Part shown: positions 1 through 9,324 of the stretch, in pieces
Layout: every line of letters starts with the position of its first letter
Numbering within the stretch: position 1 is the stretch's first letter
From: Acephala macrosclerotiorum
Lineage: Eukaryota > Ascomycota > Leotiomycetes > Helotiales > Mollisiaceae
Length of the DNA stretch: 14,455 bases
Direction of reading: 5' to 3'
Assembly (NCBI GenBank): GCA_014904845.1
Contig: MU119602.1
Location: 24,999-39,453 of the forward strand
Made by a program: the position numbers and the translations under genes
Notes under the pieces: generated by a model
The model's database searches: none
Told to the model about the DNA's origin: nothing
Seen by the model: the letters and a program-made list of their open reading frames with translations, nothing else

Positions 1-3000
1 GTATTTTTTATTTGAATCAATTGATTCAAATAAATTGAAATATAATTTAAAAATAATAACAATATATTTTCTTTTAATCAATAACAAAAAATCGATTTTC
101 ACGAAATTAATTTCGAGTATTACAAAATTTCTAATAATAAAAACAAATTAACTCGTTTTTTCAAACATTTTATAAAAACTTTAAAAAAATTATTTTATAA
201 AATCAACGATTTTTAATATTTTTCTTATTATAATAATCTCGATATTTATTAAAATCAAATAATAAATATTATTTCTTTATTATTAATTAATAATTATTAT
301 AATAAAATTTAATATTTTCAAAGTATTAATAATTATTTTTATTTTTTTTTAAATTTTTAAAAACGATATTATATTTTTAAAAAGTTTTTACGATAAAATT
401 TCGTTAATAAAATTATTATTTTTAATATTAAATTATTATTTCAAAATTTCATTTTTTAATTAATTCACGTTTATTTTTTTTTATTTTTTATTTTAAACGT
501 TTTATAAAATTTATTATTACAATTCGATCTTTAAATACTTTTTTTCTATTTTTATTTTTCGTCGAAAATTTTCTTGTATATTTTGAATTTTATTTCTCGA
601 TTTATTTATTATTACTATATTTATCATTATTGTATTTATTAGTAATTCTTTGTAAAATTTATCAATAATCGTTTTATTAAAACTTTAAATATTAATATTA
701 TTACTATTGAAAATATACAATAATAAATTTAATTTTCTTAAGATTTTTTTTATTAGTATTAGTTTTATTTCTTTTTTAAACAACAAATTAAACAAATTTT
801 TAGATTTTTTATATATTTCTAAAACGTTTATCGAAATCGTAATTAAAAAATTTTTCAATTACTTATTTTATAATTTAATTATATTAATATCGATTATTTC
901 TAAATATAAACAATCGCAAAAATCGATTACAACTCCAAAAACTATAATATTATTAATCGTTCTCTCAATAATAATATTCACGATTAATTAATTTATCTAT
1001 AAATAAACAACAATTTATGAAAAAATAATCAATAAAAAAATCGATTTTTTCGTTTTTTATTTACTCGAAATACTCGAAATAATATTACTCGTTTTATTAA
1101 TTATTATATATAATGTTAATCTCTATTACATTTTTTTAAACGATCAATAATATACTTTACAAAAATTCAATCAATATTAAACCATATAAAACTCTATATT
1201 TACTTCTTTTTATATTACTATATTTTTCTCGTCTACGATTAAAACTTTTTTTTTATTCATATTCTCGTAAAAAAAATAAATTAATTCTAATTTTAATTTA
1301 TAAAAATTATAATATTATTCAATTTTTGAAATATTTTTACAATATTAGTATTTAAAGCGATTTTCAAATCGTTAAATAATACGAAAAAAAGAAAAAAATT
1401 TTCTAATTTTCTAATAAAATCGTTTATTTAAATTAAAAATTTTAATATAAATATTTATCGAATTCTTTAAATTTAAATAATACGTAAAATCGAAAATTAA
1501 AATTCGATATAAATTTTTTTAATAATTACGTATATTTTTCATTAAATTTCTTTTATAAATAACTCGAATAAAATAAAAAATAATAAATCATTAATTATAT
1601 TTAGAATTATTTTTTGTATTATAATATTTAAATATTTTTATCGAATTTTCAAGTATTTTAAATCGTTAATTTCGTTATATTACTATTTTTTCTTTTTATA
1701 TTTATATACGATAATCGTTTTCTCGTACATTTTATTGTAATTATAAATAAATATTTCTATCGACTTATAATCGATTTCTTTAAAAATTTGTTTTTTAATA
1801 TACATCGAAAATTTTCTCATAAACTCGTATTTCTAATATTATTTATTCAATTTATTCTATTTAATCAATTCTTTAAATACTCGATCAAATAAATCTACGT
1901 ACGTTTTTATCGTCAAAAAATTTCTTATAAATTAATCAATAATTCTATATAAAAACTTTATACTCATTCAATAATACTTCTAATTATATTTACGAAATTC
2001 TTTTTTTAAAACGTTATAAAATTCTTTTTCTAAATAATTTTCAATATTATACTTTAATATAAATCGAATTTACTTTTTATAAATCGAATTAATATATCGC
2101 AAAAATCGTATTTTTTTAATTTTTAAAATAATTTTATAATTTTCGTATATATTATTATATTATTCTAAAAAAATCGTAATATTATCTTTTTTAAATCAAA
2201 GTATTTTAAAGATTTCAAAGAAAAATATTTATAATCTTAATACGAATATATATTTCTCGAAATTTTACATTTTTAAAAAATTATTTTTACTATTTATAAA
2301 AGATTTTTTAAAAGAAATTAATAGTATAATTAAAATAAAAATATTTTTTATTAAAAAAAATAAATTTTAACGTAAATAATTTATTGATTTTAATCTTTGA
2401 ATTAAAAATTAATTTAATAATTCAAAAATGCGAATTTTCGAATTATTATTTTCAAATAAAATTCGTTTTAAAAATTGATTTTTATTTATATCGTTTTTTC
2501 GTAAAAAATTTTTTATTTCAATTTTTATTCGAAATTTTATTCGTTTATTCGTTTTAATAAAATATATTCTTTAAATAAATACTTTTTCAATCGGTTTTTC
2601 TCGATTAAAATTTCTTATTTCAATTTTTTTTGTATTGTTTTTTAAAATTCGAAATTTATTTTAATTTTATTATTTTAATTTAAAAACGATTACAAACGAT
2701 TTACGAATTACAATTTTCAAAAAAATTAAAATTAAAATATAAAACAATAAAATAATTTCACTTTTTATTACTATAAATTTTTTTTTTTTTTTTTATTCGT
2801 TTTAATATTAATTATTTCAAGTAATTTAATACGTAATTTTTATAAATTAATATTTTTTTACAATTTTATAATCTTATAATCAAATTATTTAATTTCGAAT
2901 AATATACTCAAAATAAAAAGTTTTTATTAATCGATTTTTAATTTTCGATTTTTAATAATTTGAATTTTTTTTTAATAATAATAAAAAACAAAATACACAA

Positions 3001-3066
3001 ATCGCATATAAATAGTTTTTAATGAGATTTATTGAAATAATTCATTTTTTGGCGTTACTTTATCAA
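1..3066. repeat. AT-rich decayed repeat block, left arm
   Basis: About 3 kb with no credible gene, continuing beyond the left edge. Sample lines counted by eye are near 15% G+C. Plus-strand C is present in CA, CT, AC and similar contexts, while plus-strand G occurs almost only in CG. This means cytosines were lost mainly from the minus strand outside CpG. That pattern is known from RIP in ascomycetes, which turns duplicated DNA into AT-rich relics. An open frame at 707-991 is low-complexity Ile/Leu/Phe/Lys/Asn and is not supported. The original element cannot be identified by eye. Confidence 0.75.
7..34. repeat. 28-base perfect palindrome
   Basis: The two halves are exact reverse complements, centred on CAATTG at 18-23. 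It includes GAATC/GATTC, so it is not just an A/T run. It could be the tip of an inverted repeat, but nothing else supports a function. Confidence 0.5.
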
Positions 3067-3325
3067 TATAAAAAAACCATAAAATACAAAACAAAAAAAT
3101 TTAATCGTAAATCAATTCGTTTTAATTAATAAATTAAATTTATTCGAAGTAATTCGTAATTCGTAAATTAATCAATCAATTAATCAAAATAGAAATAAAA
3201 AAAGTTGTTAATTAATCTATAGTAAACGAAAGTTTTTTATGTATTAAAAAACACGTAATCAATATTACTCTCGAAATTAATTATTTACAAGGATTTTTAA
3301 AAAGAGAATATATAGTTTTACTATA
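3067..3325 (-). mobile_element. RIP-mutated solo LTR-like copy (inverted relative to 4772-5030)
   Basis: Reversed and complemented, this segment aligns without gaps to 4772-5030 (paired coordinates sum to 8097). By hand I count 63 differences in 259 positions: 34 G-to-A and 27 C-to-T as read on the plus strand here, plus 2 transversions. Every transition has A or T in this copy. All eight CpG sites of the partner are preserved. The partner's terminal TGTAG and CTACA have become TATAA and CTATA. No clear target duplication remains (TCAA on one side, GTAA on the other). The mutations fall on both strands, unlike the strand-biased block to its left. Confidence 0.85.
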
Positions 3326-4771
3326 GTAATTTTAGTGTTTTGATATATTTTAATACTTTTTATTTCATTTAAAAAAAAAGAATATATTATTACTATTTTG
3401 TTTTTAAATTATAAAACTTATTAAAATATGTATTTTTTTTATAAAAAAAAGTATTATATTATTTATAATTATATATAGATTTTTTTATTTTCGTTTAATA
3501 TTATTAAAAACTTTTTTTTTACTTTTTTTTTATATATTATACAATTTAATATTTTTTTTCTATGAATAAATTTATAATATTTAAATAATATATTATTTGA
3601 AAGTATTTTTAAAATATAATTAAATTTTTTTTTTTTTTATTAAATCTATTTATATTAAAACATCGTATAATAATAACTTTTTTAAATATTTTATAATTTG
3701 TATATTTGTTTTTTTTTTAATACAGAAAAATAGAAAAATAATAAATAAAAATTGATTAATATTATTTCTAGTAATTAAATAATAAAAAAATAATAATTAC
3801 TTTTTCTATGAATTTTTTGAAAAATATATTTTACTTTTAATTGATTCTTTTAATCAATAGTACTCATTTAATAATTGTACTTATTATTAAAAATAAAAAT
3901 ATTTAATAAAATTATAAAATTATCTTTAAAAAATACTTTTATTATTTTAGTAAATATTGATATTTTTAAAGATTGTTTTTTTTTTTTTTTATTAAATTAA
4001 ATTTTCTTTCAATTATAATTATAAACAAAATTAAAGTATTATTTTTTTATATTACAAATTGTATTTTTTATCTTTTGAAAGTTTATAAAAAAAAGTACTT
4101 TATAGAATTTCATTTTTTTTTAGTATTTTTTGTTTTTATTTTTATAAATTTAATCAAAATATTTAATTTAATTGTATATTTACTAATATATTTATATTTC
4201 TTTTTTTTATTTTATAAATCTCAAAAATTTAATATTAGTAAACAAATTATTAAAATAGAAAATATTCTTTTTAATAAACAATTTTTTAATTAGTTTTATT
4301 ATTACAATTAAAAAATTATTAATATTAAGTACTTTAAATTGGTTTATTTTATAAAGATTTAATAGACTTCGTTTTCTTTTATTTTTAATCGTGTTTTTAC
4401 GATGAAATATTTAATTAAAAAAATAGTTTTTTTGTATTATTATTCAGATTTTGTAATTTTTATTAATAGACTTTTTTAGAATAATTAAAATATTAAAAGA
4501 TTTTCTTTTAAATAGATACATTGTTTCGTTAATCGCAAGATTTTTATCAAGTATTCAAAACTCTAAATTGATTTTTAAAAAATGAGAATTCAAAGATTCA
4601 AATTATTACATTATTAATATTATACTAAATATTAAAGTACAATACTTACTCTCTCAAAAACAGTCTCAAAATCTGCTTTAAAGTTTGCAATTACTAAACG
4701 TATTTTAATATAAATAATTTCATATTTCTTTTTAGATATGATCTCTTTCAATAGATGAATTGATTGATTAT
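3326..4771. other. AT-rich, CpG-poor spacer without a recognisable gene
   Basis: Very AT-rich sequence with many long T and A runs, for example at 3977-3990. Unlike the left arm and the right element it has very few CpG, and its rare G and C lie in other contexts such as GTA, AAG, ACT and TTG. It therefore has a different origin or mutation history. An open frame at 3973-4293 starts with TTG and is a Phe/Ile/Leu/Lys/Asn low-complexity product, which I do not call. From about 4630 the composition rises gradually toward the island. Confidence 0.6.
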
Positions 4772-5030
4772 TGTAGTGGGACTATATGCTCTCTCTTCAA
4801 AAATCCTTGTAAATAGCTAGTTTCGAGGGCAGTGCTGATCACGTGGCTTCTAGTACATAAGGAGCTTTCGCTCACCATAGACTAATCAACAACTCTTTCT
4901 ACTTCTACTCTGACTGATTGATTGATTGATTTACGGATTACGGATTACTTCGGATGAGTCTAGTCCACTGACTAAAACGAACTGATCTACGGTTGGACTT
5001 TTTTGCTTTGTGCTCTATTGCTTTTCTACA
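4772..5030 (+). mobile_element. Solo LTR-like element, unmutated copy
   Basis: A 259-base sequence begins TGTAGTGGGA and ends TTTTCTACA, so its ends form a 5-base inverted TGTAG/CTACA pair of the TG...CA type typical of long terminal repeats. The four bases TTAT directly precede it (4768-4771) and directly follow it (5031-5034), a plausible target-site duplication. The boundaries match exactly the limits of homology to the mutated copy at 3067-3325. It is about 40% G+C. It holds a TGAT tandem run near 4914-4931, a TACGGAT tandem at 4932-4948 and a CACGTG near 4840. No internal retrotransposon coding sequence is attached. The class (LTR rather than a short TIR element) is inferred from ends and size. 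Confidence 0.75.
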
Positions 5031-5549
5031 TTATTGATTCTACAAAACCAGTAATCCCTCGTACAAAGTAATTCATAGATTTCCATATAAATTCTTATAT
5101 CTATATAAGCATAGATTTCCTCGATCGTAATTGGATACTAAGACTTCAATAAAACACATAGCTTTAAACCTTTTTTAAACAATTGATTTACTCGCATATT
5201 CGTACAATTAACAATAATAGTCATTATTTCAGTACTTATAAACAATCTAAAGATATTCTATGCATTAAAAAACTGTACTGTAGTTGGAAAATTGATATAG
5301 AGAAAGAAATCTAGTAATTTGAGTCCTTAGAAACTCTGGTTCGCTTTTTTAGCAGATGGAATGTTGAGTCTTTTAATTGCAAAGTTTATTGGATCGAATA
5401 CCACATTTTGCATCACTTTTAGAGGCATTTTGAGTGCTGAATCATGTAGAATAAGATTATAATTCCATTGTTTATTTACATTTAATGTTTTGGTGTTCTT
5501 GGGAATATAGCCCGTGCGACGCTAAAATTGCCTGCCGTCGTTGAGAGGA
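5031..5549. other. Non-coding interval, nothing recognised
   Basis: Moderately AT-rich intergenic DNA between the LTR copy and the MITE. I found no open frame, RNA gene or convincing repeat on either strand. Confidence 0.5.
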
Positions 5550-5551
5550 TA

Positions 5552-6006
5552 CAGTCACCTCCGTTAAGTTCCCGTGATTTGCCGTTTTACTACCAAAAGT
5601 TACAAGTAACACTTCAAAGTTTACTCACATCTCCGTCTAATTACTAGATATTTGAATCGCAAGATCTTTTAATTAGAGCATTACGCATATTTCTTCTAAG
5701 TTTTAATAAAATAGCAAGTAGATTCCCGGTAAATTTTGAGCTAGTAATAAAAGAATTAAGTAAAATGATGCAATTCACTAATAAACTCGTTTAAATATTG
5801 CATTTTTTGAGTTTAACACTCTATTTCTCTATTAAAACGTTAAATGAAATACAATCCGAGAAAGCAATTTAATTAGAATTGTTAGAAATACTTGGGATTT
5901 TAATTCTTGTGTATTTTTAAAAGGTGATTATTGTAATGCGCAGCGTGGAATAAAGCGAGTTTTGGTGTAAAAACAGTAAATCACGGGAACTTTATGCCAG
6001 TTACTG
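5552..6006. mobile_element. MITE, Tc1/mariner type by its TA flanks (455 bases)
   Basis: The left end reads CAGTCACCTCCGTTAAGTTC and the reverse complement of the right end reads CAGTAACTGGCATAAAGTTC. Both continue with CCGTGATTT and a T-rich run followed by ACCAAAA. A 15-base core, AAGTTCCCGTGATTT, is identical at both ends. The inverted repeats are about 48 bases with scattered mismatches. A TA dinucleotide flanks each side (5550-5551 and 6007-6008), the target duplication of Tc1/mariner/pogo elements. The interior of about 350 bases is AT-rich and has no coding potential, so the element depends on a transposase supplied elsewhere. Assignment to a particular fungal family such as Fot/pogo is not possible here. 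Confidence 0.8.
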
Positions 6007-6008
6007 TA

Positions 6009-6263
6009 CGCCTAGGCCCCGAGACACTGGCTCAAAATTCCGAGAACCCCGTAGTACATCAACTTCGATTGCATGTATATTTAAGCCAAATTCAAAAGCA
6101 TTAAAACACTCAGCAACTCAAAAGTATTCGTAAACCACGAGAGGCATTATCAGTTCCTGTTCTGATATATCATGTAGATATTAACATTTAGAGATTGTAA
6201 TTGACTTTAGTAGTGACAAGGTTGGTACGAGGTCTCTGATCACAAGGTCTCCTAGGACCGTGG
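6009..6263. other. Non-coding interval upstream of the relic ORF
   Basis: Base-balanced DNA without a usable open frame. A TATATTTAAG word lies near 6076 and could be a core promoter element for the frame that begins at 6264, but nothing else supports this. Confidence 0.3.
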
Positions 6264-6968
6264 ATGGTCAGTTTGATGTCTTTCACAGAAATGCGGCGTG
6301 CTTCGCTTTCCGGAACTGAACTAGCACTCGGTGTTCTGCGATAGCGATCTCATGCTAATGGATGCTTCTCGCACTGTACGCTGCGCTGCAGAGATTCTCG
6401 GCTCCAGAAATTTTTGGTGTGGACCTCCATAAGTGATGCTTCTACCATTAAGCAGCACATCGAATACATGGAGTATGGCGAGAAAAGGGATGGTGTCATC
6501 AGCCAGAAGATGGCAGAAATCATGGCCAAACTGGAAGCTCACAACAAACTTGCCGAGCCAATTCATCAACAAATGAAAGCCCGCTATGGCGACGCGATCT
6601 CAATCGTTGACGGAACAGTAAAAGTTGCCGATCCAAAAATGGTTGAGTCCTGGATTGGGTACCTCATGACTCATGTCACCGGGACCATGAGCAGAACTGA
6701 AAAGTCGCTACGGCTAAAGAAAGTGGCTATTAAAAGCCTACCAAGTACAGTGAGCTCCGAAGATAGACTCGACGCAGAAAACCTCCCCACCCCAGCCTAC
6801 TACAGGTATAACAAAAAGGAGCAGACATGATGGGACAAGGGCACGGCCGCAGACTCGTTTCTCTCGGAAAGGGAAAGAAAACTGGCTGCACAGGCAGCAA
6901 GAGTCGGGTGTAAGCCGCGTAAGTGGAAGACGGCTAGTAGCGGCCAGGGAGTAAAAATACCACTATAA
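6264..6968 (+). pseudogene. Unidentified coding relic, two in-frame stops
   Basis: One reading frame runs from an ATG at 6264 to a TAA at 6966-6968, 235 codons, broken by TAG at 6342-6344 and TGA at 6828-6830. The longest open stretch is 6345-6827; its first ATG is at 6468. That middle stretch looks protein-like: a helical, charged region around QKMAEIMAKLEAHNKLAEP, then ARYGDAISIVDGTVKVADPK and a Lys/Arg-rich segment. After the TGA the same frame continues with a basic, Ala-rich helix, SERERKLAAQAARVG. This suggests the TGA is a later lesion, not the natural end. I do not recognise the family. Alternatives are an intact shorter protein of 120 residues starting at 6468, or an intron-containing gene whose splice sites I could not place in phase. 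The minus-strand frame at 6321-6572 is judged a shadow. Confidence 0.35.
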
Positions 6969-7340
6969 TCTCAGACGACAGTTAAGCCCACCAAAGTCCA
7001 CTTCCGTCTTTGGACCTGAGCAGTCGCTGCTCTAACCTGAGCCAAGCCCTGAGTCCTGAGCACGCTAGTGAGCTAGCTGGATCACGCTCAAGAGGCCCCT
7101 TTCTGGCTCCCTCGAGAATCAGTTACAGTTTCCATATTATCTATATATAGAAATTTGCAAATCCTATTGCCTGTAACATAGCCGCCTCTTTGAGCCTATC
7201 AAGATATCGTAACGGTGGCCCTTTTCGCTCCCCTGTCACACTTATCAAGGGTCCTTACCGGAGCCAAGTTAGGTCCCCTCTGGCCCACCCGGACGTGATT
7301 CATAGGGGTTATTCAATTGGGAGTTAGCGAAATTCCAGTA
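6969..7340. other. Non-coding interval with a small hairpin
   Basis: No gene seen. Contains a perfect 6-base stem with a 3-base loop at 7018-7032 (GAGCAG-TCG-CTGCTC) and a loose cluster of CTGAG words between 7015 and 7060. Both are weak signals. Confidence 0.4.
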
Positions 7341-7343
7341 GGA

Positions 7344-7399
7344 AGGAGCCAAAAAGGACCCCCAATACTTAGTGATATGGGGATCCCGTTTTGGCTCCT
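7344..7399. repeat. Inverted repeat AGGAGCCAAAA / TTTTGGCTCCT
   Basis: Perfect 11-base arms at 7344-7354 and 7389-7399, with further imperfect pairing inward between GGACCCC and GGGGATCC. It stands directly before the two related hairpins at 7412-7612. Confidence 0.6.
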
Positions 7400-7411
7400 G
7401 CTTTTGGCTTT

Positions 7412-7612
7412 ATTCGTATTTCAAACCGAAGCAGTCTGACTTGTAGTACTATAATTCGGACTGCTTCGGTTTGTAAGACTACGCCTTGGAGTGATCGGAT
7501 CTAAAGCATTACACCTTAGAATACTACAGGGTGGCGTACATCCTTCATTCGTACTTCGGACCAGAGCAGTCCGGATTTTAGTAATGTAATTCCGACTGCT
7601 TCGGTCTGAAGT
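7412..7612. repeat. Two diverged tandem hairpins, period about 135 bases
   Basis: Hairpin 1 pairs 7422-7439 with 7456-7473 (17 of 18 positions, centred on CCGAAGCAGTC and GACTGCTTCGG) around a 16-base loop. Hairpin 2 pairs 7553-7575 with 7591-7612, with a few mismatches. Both begin with ATTCGTA (7412 and 7547), share TAGTA in the loop and end with ACTGCTTCGGT, so they are diverged copies of one unit. A related degenerate word (TACGCCTTGGAG, TACACCTTAGAA, TATAACTTGGAG) occurs three times between about 7480 and 7645. This could be a small structured repeat, a fragment of a foldback element or a structured transcript. Confidence 0.6.
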
Positions 7613-7717
7613 GTATGCGGATTCCGCACATTATAACTTGGAGCACATTGACCTTTGCCACTGAACACTAAACTACTACGGTAATATCGAAATTATCACG
7701 AGGCTTTAAGGAACAGT

Positions 7718-7763
7718 CACGTGAGAATCCTCGGAAGAGCTTATACTATTAGGACTGCACGTG
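7718..7763. promoter_or_regulatory. Two CACGTG (E-box) sites upstream of the phosphotransferase-like gene
   Basis: CACGTG occurs at 7718-7723 and 7758-7763, 40 bases apart and about 240 and 200 bases before the chosen start codon. The palindrome is the known core site of fungal bHLH factors of the Pho4/Cbf1 kind. Two nearby copies in a likely promoter are suggestive only. Confidence 0.35.
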
Positions 7764-7826
7764 CCTTTTGTGCTGCTGCCATTTCAGCAGCTTTTGCCTT
7801 TTAGACGAGGAGCTAAGCTTAGAAAC

Positions 7827-7864
7827 GTTTAGCTTTTGGCTACGAGTTCGCCAAGACGCTAAAC
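7827..7864. repeat. Hairpin in the 5' leader region
   Basis: GTTTAGCTTTTGGC (7827-7840) pairs with GCCAAGACGCTAAAC (7850-7864) with one bulge and one mismatch, around a 9-base loop. It ends 94 bases before the ATG at 7959 and could lie in the 5' untranslated region. A possible 3' splice site (CTTTTCATATCCAG, ending 7915) follows, so a leader intron is possible. Confidence 0.45.
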
Positions 7865-7958
7865 TTCCTACGCACCCTCACGATCAAATTTGTTAATTGT
7901 TGCTTTTCATATCCAGGTGAAGTTTCAGCCAAAGTCTGCCGCCAAATCCTACGACATT

Positions 7959-9324
7959 ATGTCGACGTCGCTTTCAAAGAGCAGTTTCTGGAACGGAGCA
8001 GGCTCCTACTCGGAGGATAGCATATACCGGATACGTGCAACACAATTTTTTGAGAAGGTCAATTGGGATGCAGTTCTTTCGCACTGCAGCAAATCCCGAG
8101 ATGGATTAGAAGCCCTGCTCAGCCCGAATTTCTCCATCGGGGACTTCAATCTCGTTCGAAAAGTTACTTTCGAAGATGGCACGCAGTGGATCGTACGGCT
8201 TAGAATGCCCGAGCGACCCAGAGCGTTTGGGTGCGCACTGACTGAAGACATTCAGAGCAGTATGAAAACCGAGATAACCACCATGCTATACCTATCGTAA
8301 GTTAAGCAAGTAGAGGTAAACTATTCATCCTATGCTAACGGCTGTGTTAAGAACACGCACAACAATTCCCGTTCCTACGCTGCACGGATACGACTTTGAT
8401 TCACGAAATAAATTCGGTGCACCATACATGATTATGGATTACATTGATGGTCTCCCGGCGTATGAAATGAGGGAAATTAAAGACTCTGCACCCGGCAAGT
8501 TTGGCACGCCGGATCAAGACCTTTCCTTTCGAAAGCAGATGGCAGCTATTCACGCCGATTTAGCAAGCCATCGTTTCGATAAGATTGGCTGTTTGGTTCA
8601 TGATGAAGAGTCTGGAAATTTCACTATCGGGCCTGATATCACGACCGGCCAAGGACCGTGGACATCTTCTCTAGATTATTTCAACGCTGTGGCCAACCAT
8701 GCGTGTCGGGTCGCGTTAACGGAAATCGATCCGAAATTCCAAACAACCAGATCAGTGACGCTTCCCCTTGTGTTCCAACAACTCATTTCCTCCTACTGCT
8801 CCAGAACGTCTGGCCCATTCTGCCTCACCAATCGTGACTTTGGAGCACACAATCTTCTGGTTAATGACAACTTCGAAATTGTCGGTGTCATAGACTTCGA
8901 CGGTCTTCTAGCTGCTCCACTCGAACTCACCGCACAATTCCCTCGTCTGACTGGTCTCGACCGGCCCATCCCGGGTCACGTAGAGAATAGGCCAGCTGCC
9001 ATCGCACGCTTGAAGCTCGTCGACGAACAGCTTAAACAATACAGAGATCTTTTGAAGGATGCAGAAGAATCTGCTCAGGCCAAACTTGGAGGCCGTGTAG
9101 ACAGTCTCGCATCAGAAGTGCAACCCTCGAAGGAACCAGCGATTGAGGATATCGAACGCGCGGAGAATGCAGTCAGCTCACTCCTGTTTTCGGATGCGAC
9201 AAGCATCGTCCAGGGGCTTCTCACATATGAAAGCCACATCGAAGACGTAAACGATAGATGGATGGATTTCTACCTGGGGCTTCTCACGCAGATATTCAAA
9301 ACGGATTCTGAGATGAAGAAATAG
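7959..9324 (+). CDS. Aminoglycoside-phosphotransferase (APH)-like kinase family protein, two exons
   Basis: Exons 7959-8296 and 8352-9324 encode 436 residues; a serine codon (residue 113) is split by the intron. The fold is the APH/choline-kinase-like phosphotransferase family, whose members transfer phosphate from ATP to small molecules. The substrate here is unknown. The N-lobe holds GDFNLVRKVTFEDG (61-74), a possible helix-C glutamate E105 and the hinge GAPYMIMDYIDG (135-146). The catalytic segment is TNRDFGAHN (272-280), with D275 as likely base and N280, followed by the metal-binding GVIDFDG (D294). The usual His two residues before the catalytic Asp is Asn (N273). A charged helix lies at about 326-362. 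I start at ATG 7959 because the earlier open frame has no ATG and this one has A at -3. The protein is probably cytosolic: no signal peptide or membrane segment is seen. It is intact, unlike the surrounding repeats, and convergent with the gene at 9647-9793. Confidence 0.88.
8297..8351 (+). other. Spliceosomal intron, 55 bases
   Basis: Donor GTAAGT at 8297-8302, branch sequence GCTAAC at 8334-8339 and acceptor AAG ending at 8351. Removal joins two open frames in phase and restores continuity between ...TTMLYLS and TRTTIPVPTLHGYD, as expected for the family. Unspliced reading would stop at 8298-8300. Confidence 0.92.

Noticed and set aside
707..991. 94-codon open frame in the left AT-rich arm
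   Set aside because: Low-complexity Ile/Phe/Lys/Asn product in RIP-like DNA, no ATG at its first codon and no recognisable motif.
3973..4293. 106-codon hydrophobic open frame resembling a membrane or mitochondrial protein
   Set aside because: Starts with TTG inside a T-run. The hydrophobic look follows directly from T-rich codons, and no conserved motif is visible.
3067..5030. A single transposon with 259-base terminal inverted repeats
   Set aside because: One end is intact and the other heavily mutated, and the intact copy has its own TTAT flanks and TG...CA-type ends. Two separate insertions fit better.
5330..5360. Possible tRNA B-box (GGTTCGC)
   Set aside because: The rest of the B-box consensus, an A-box and a cloverleaf are absent.
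6321..6572. Minus-strand open frame
   Set aside because: Overlaps the better plus-strand frame, which extends further and has more protein-like composition. Taken as a shadow.
8006..8251. Minus-strand frame inside exon 1 of the phosphotransferase-like gene
   Set aside because: Antisense shadow of a well-supported exon.
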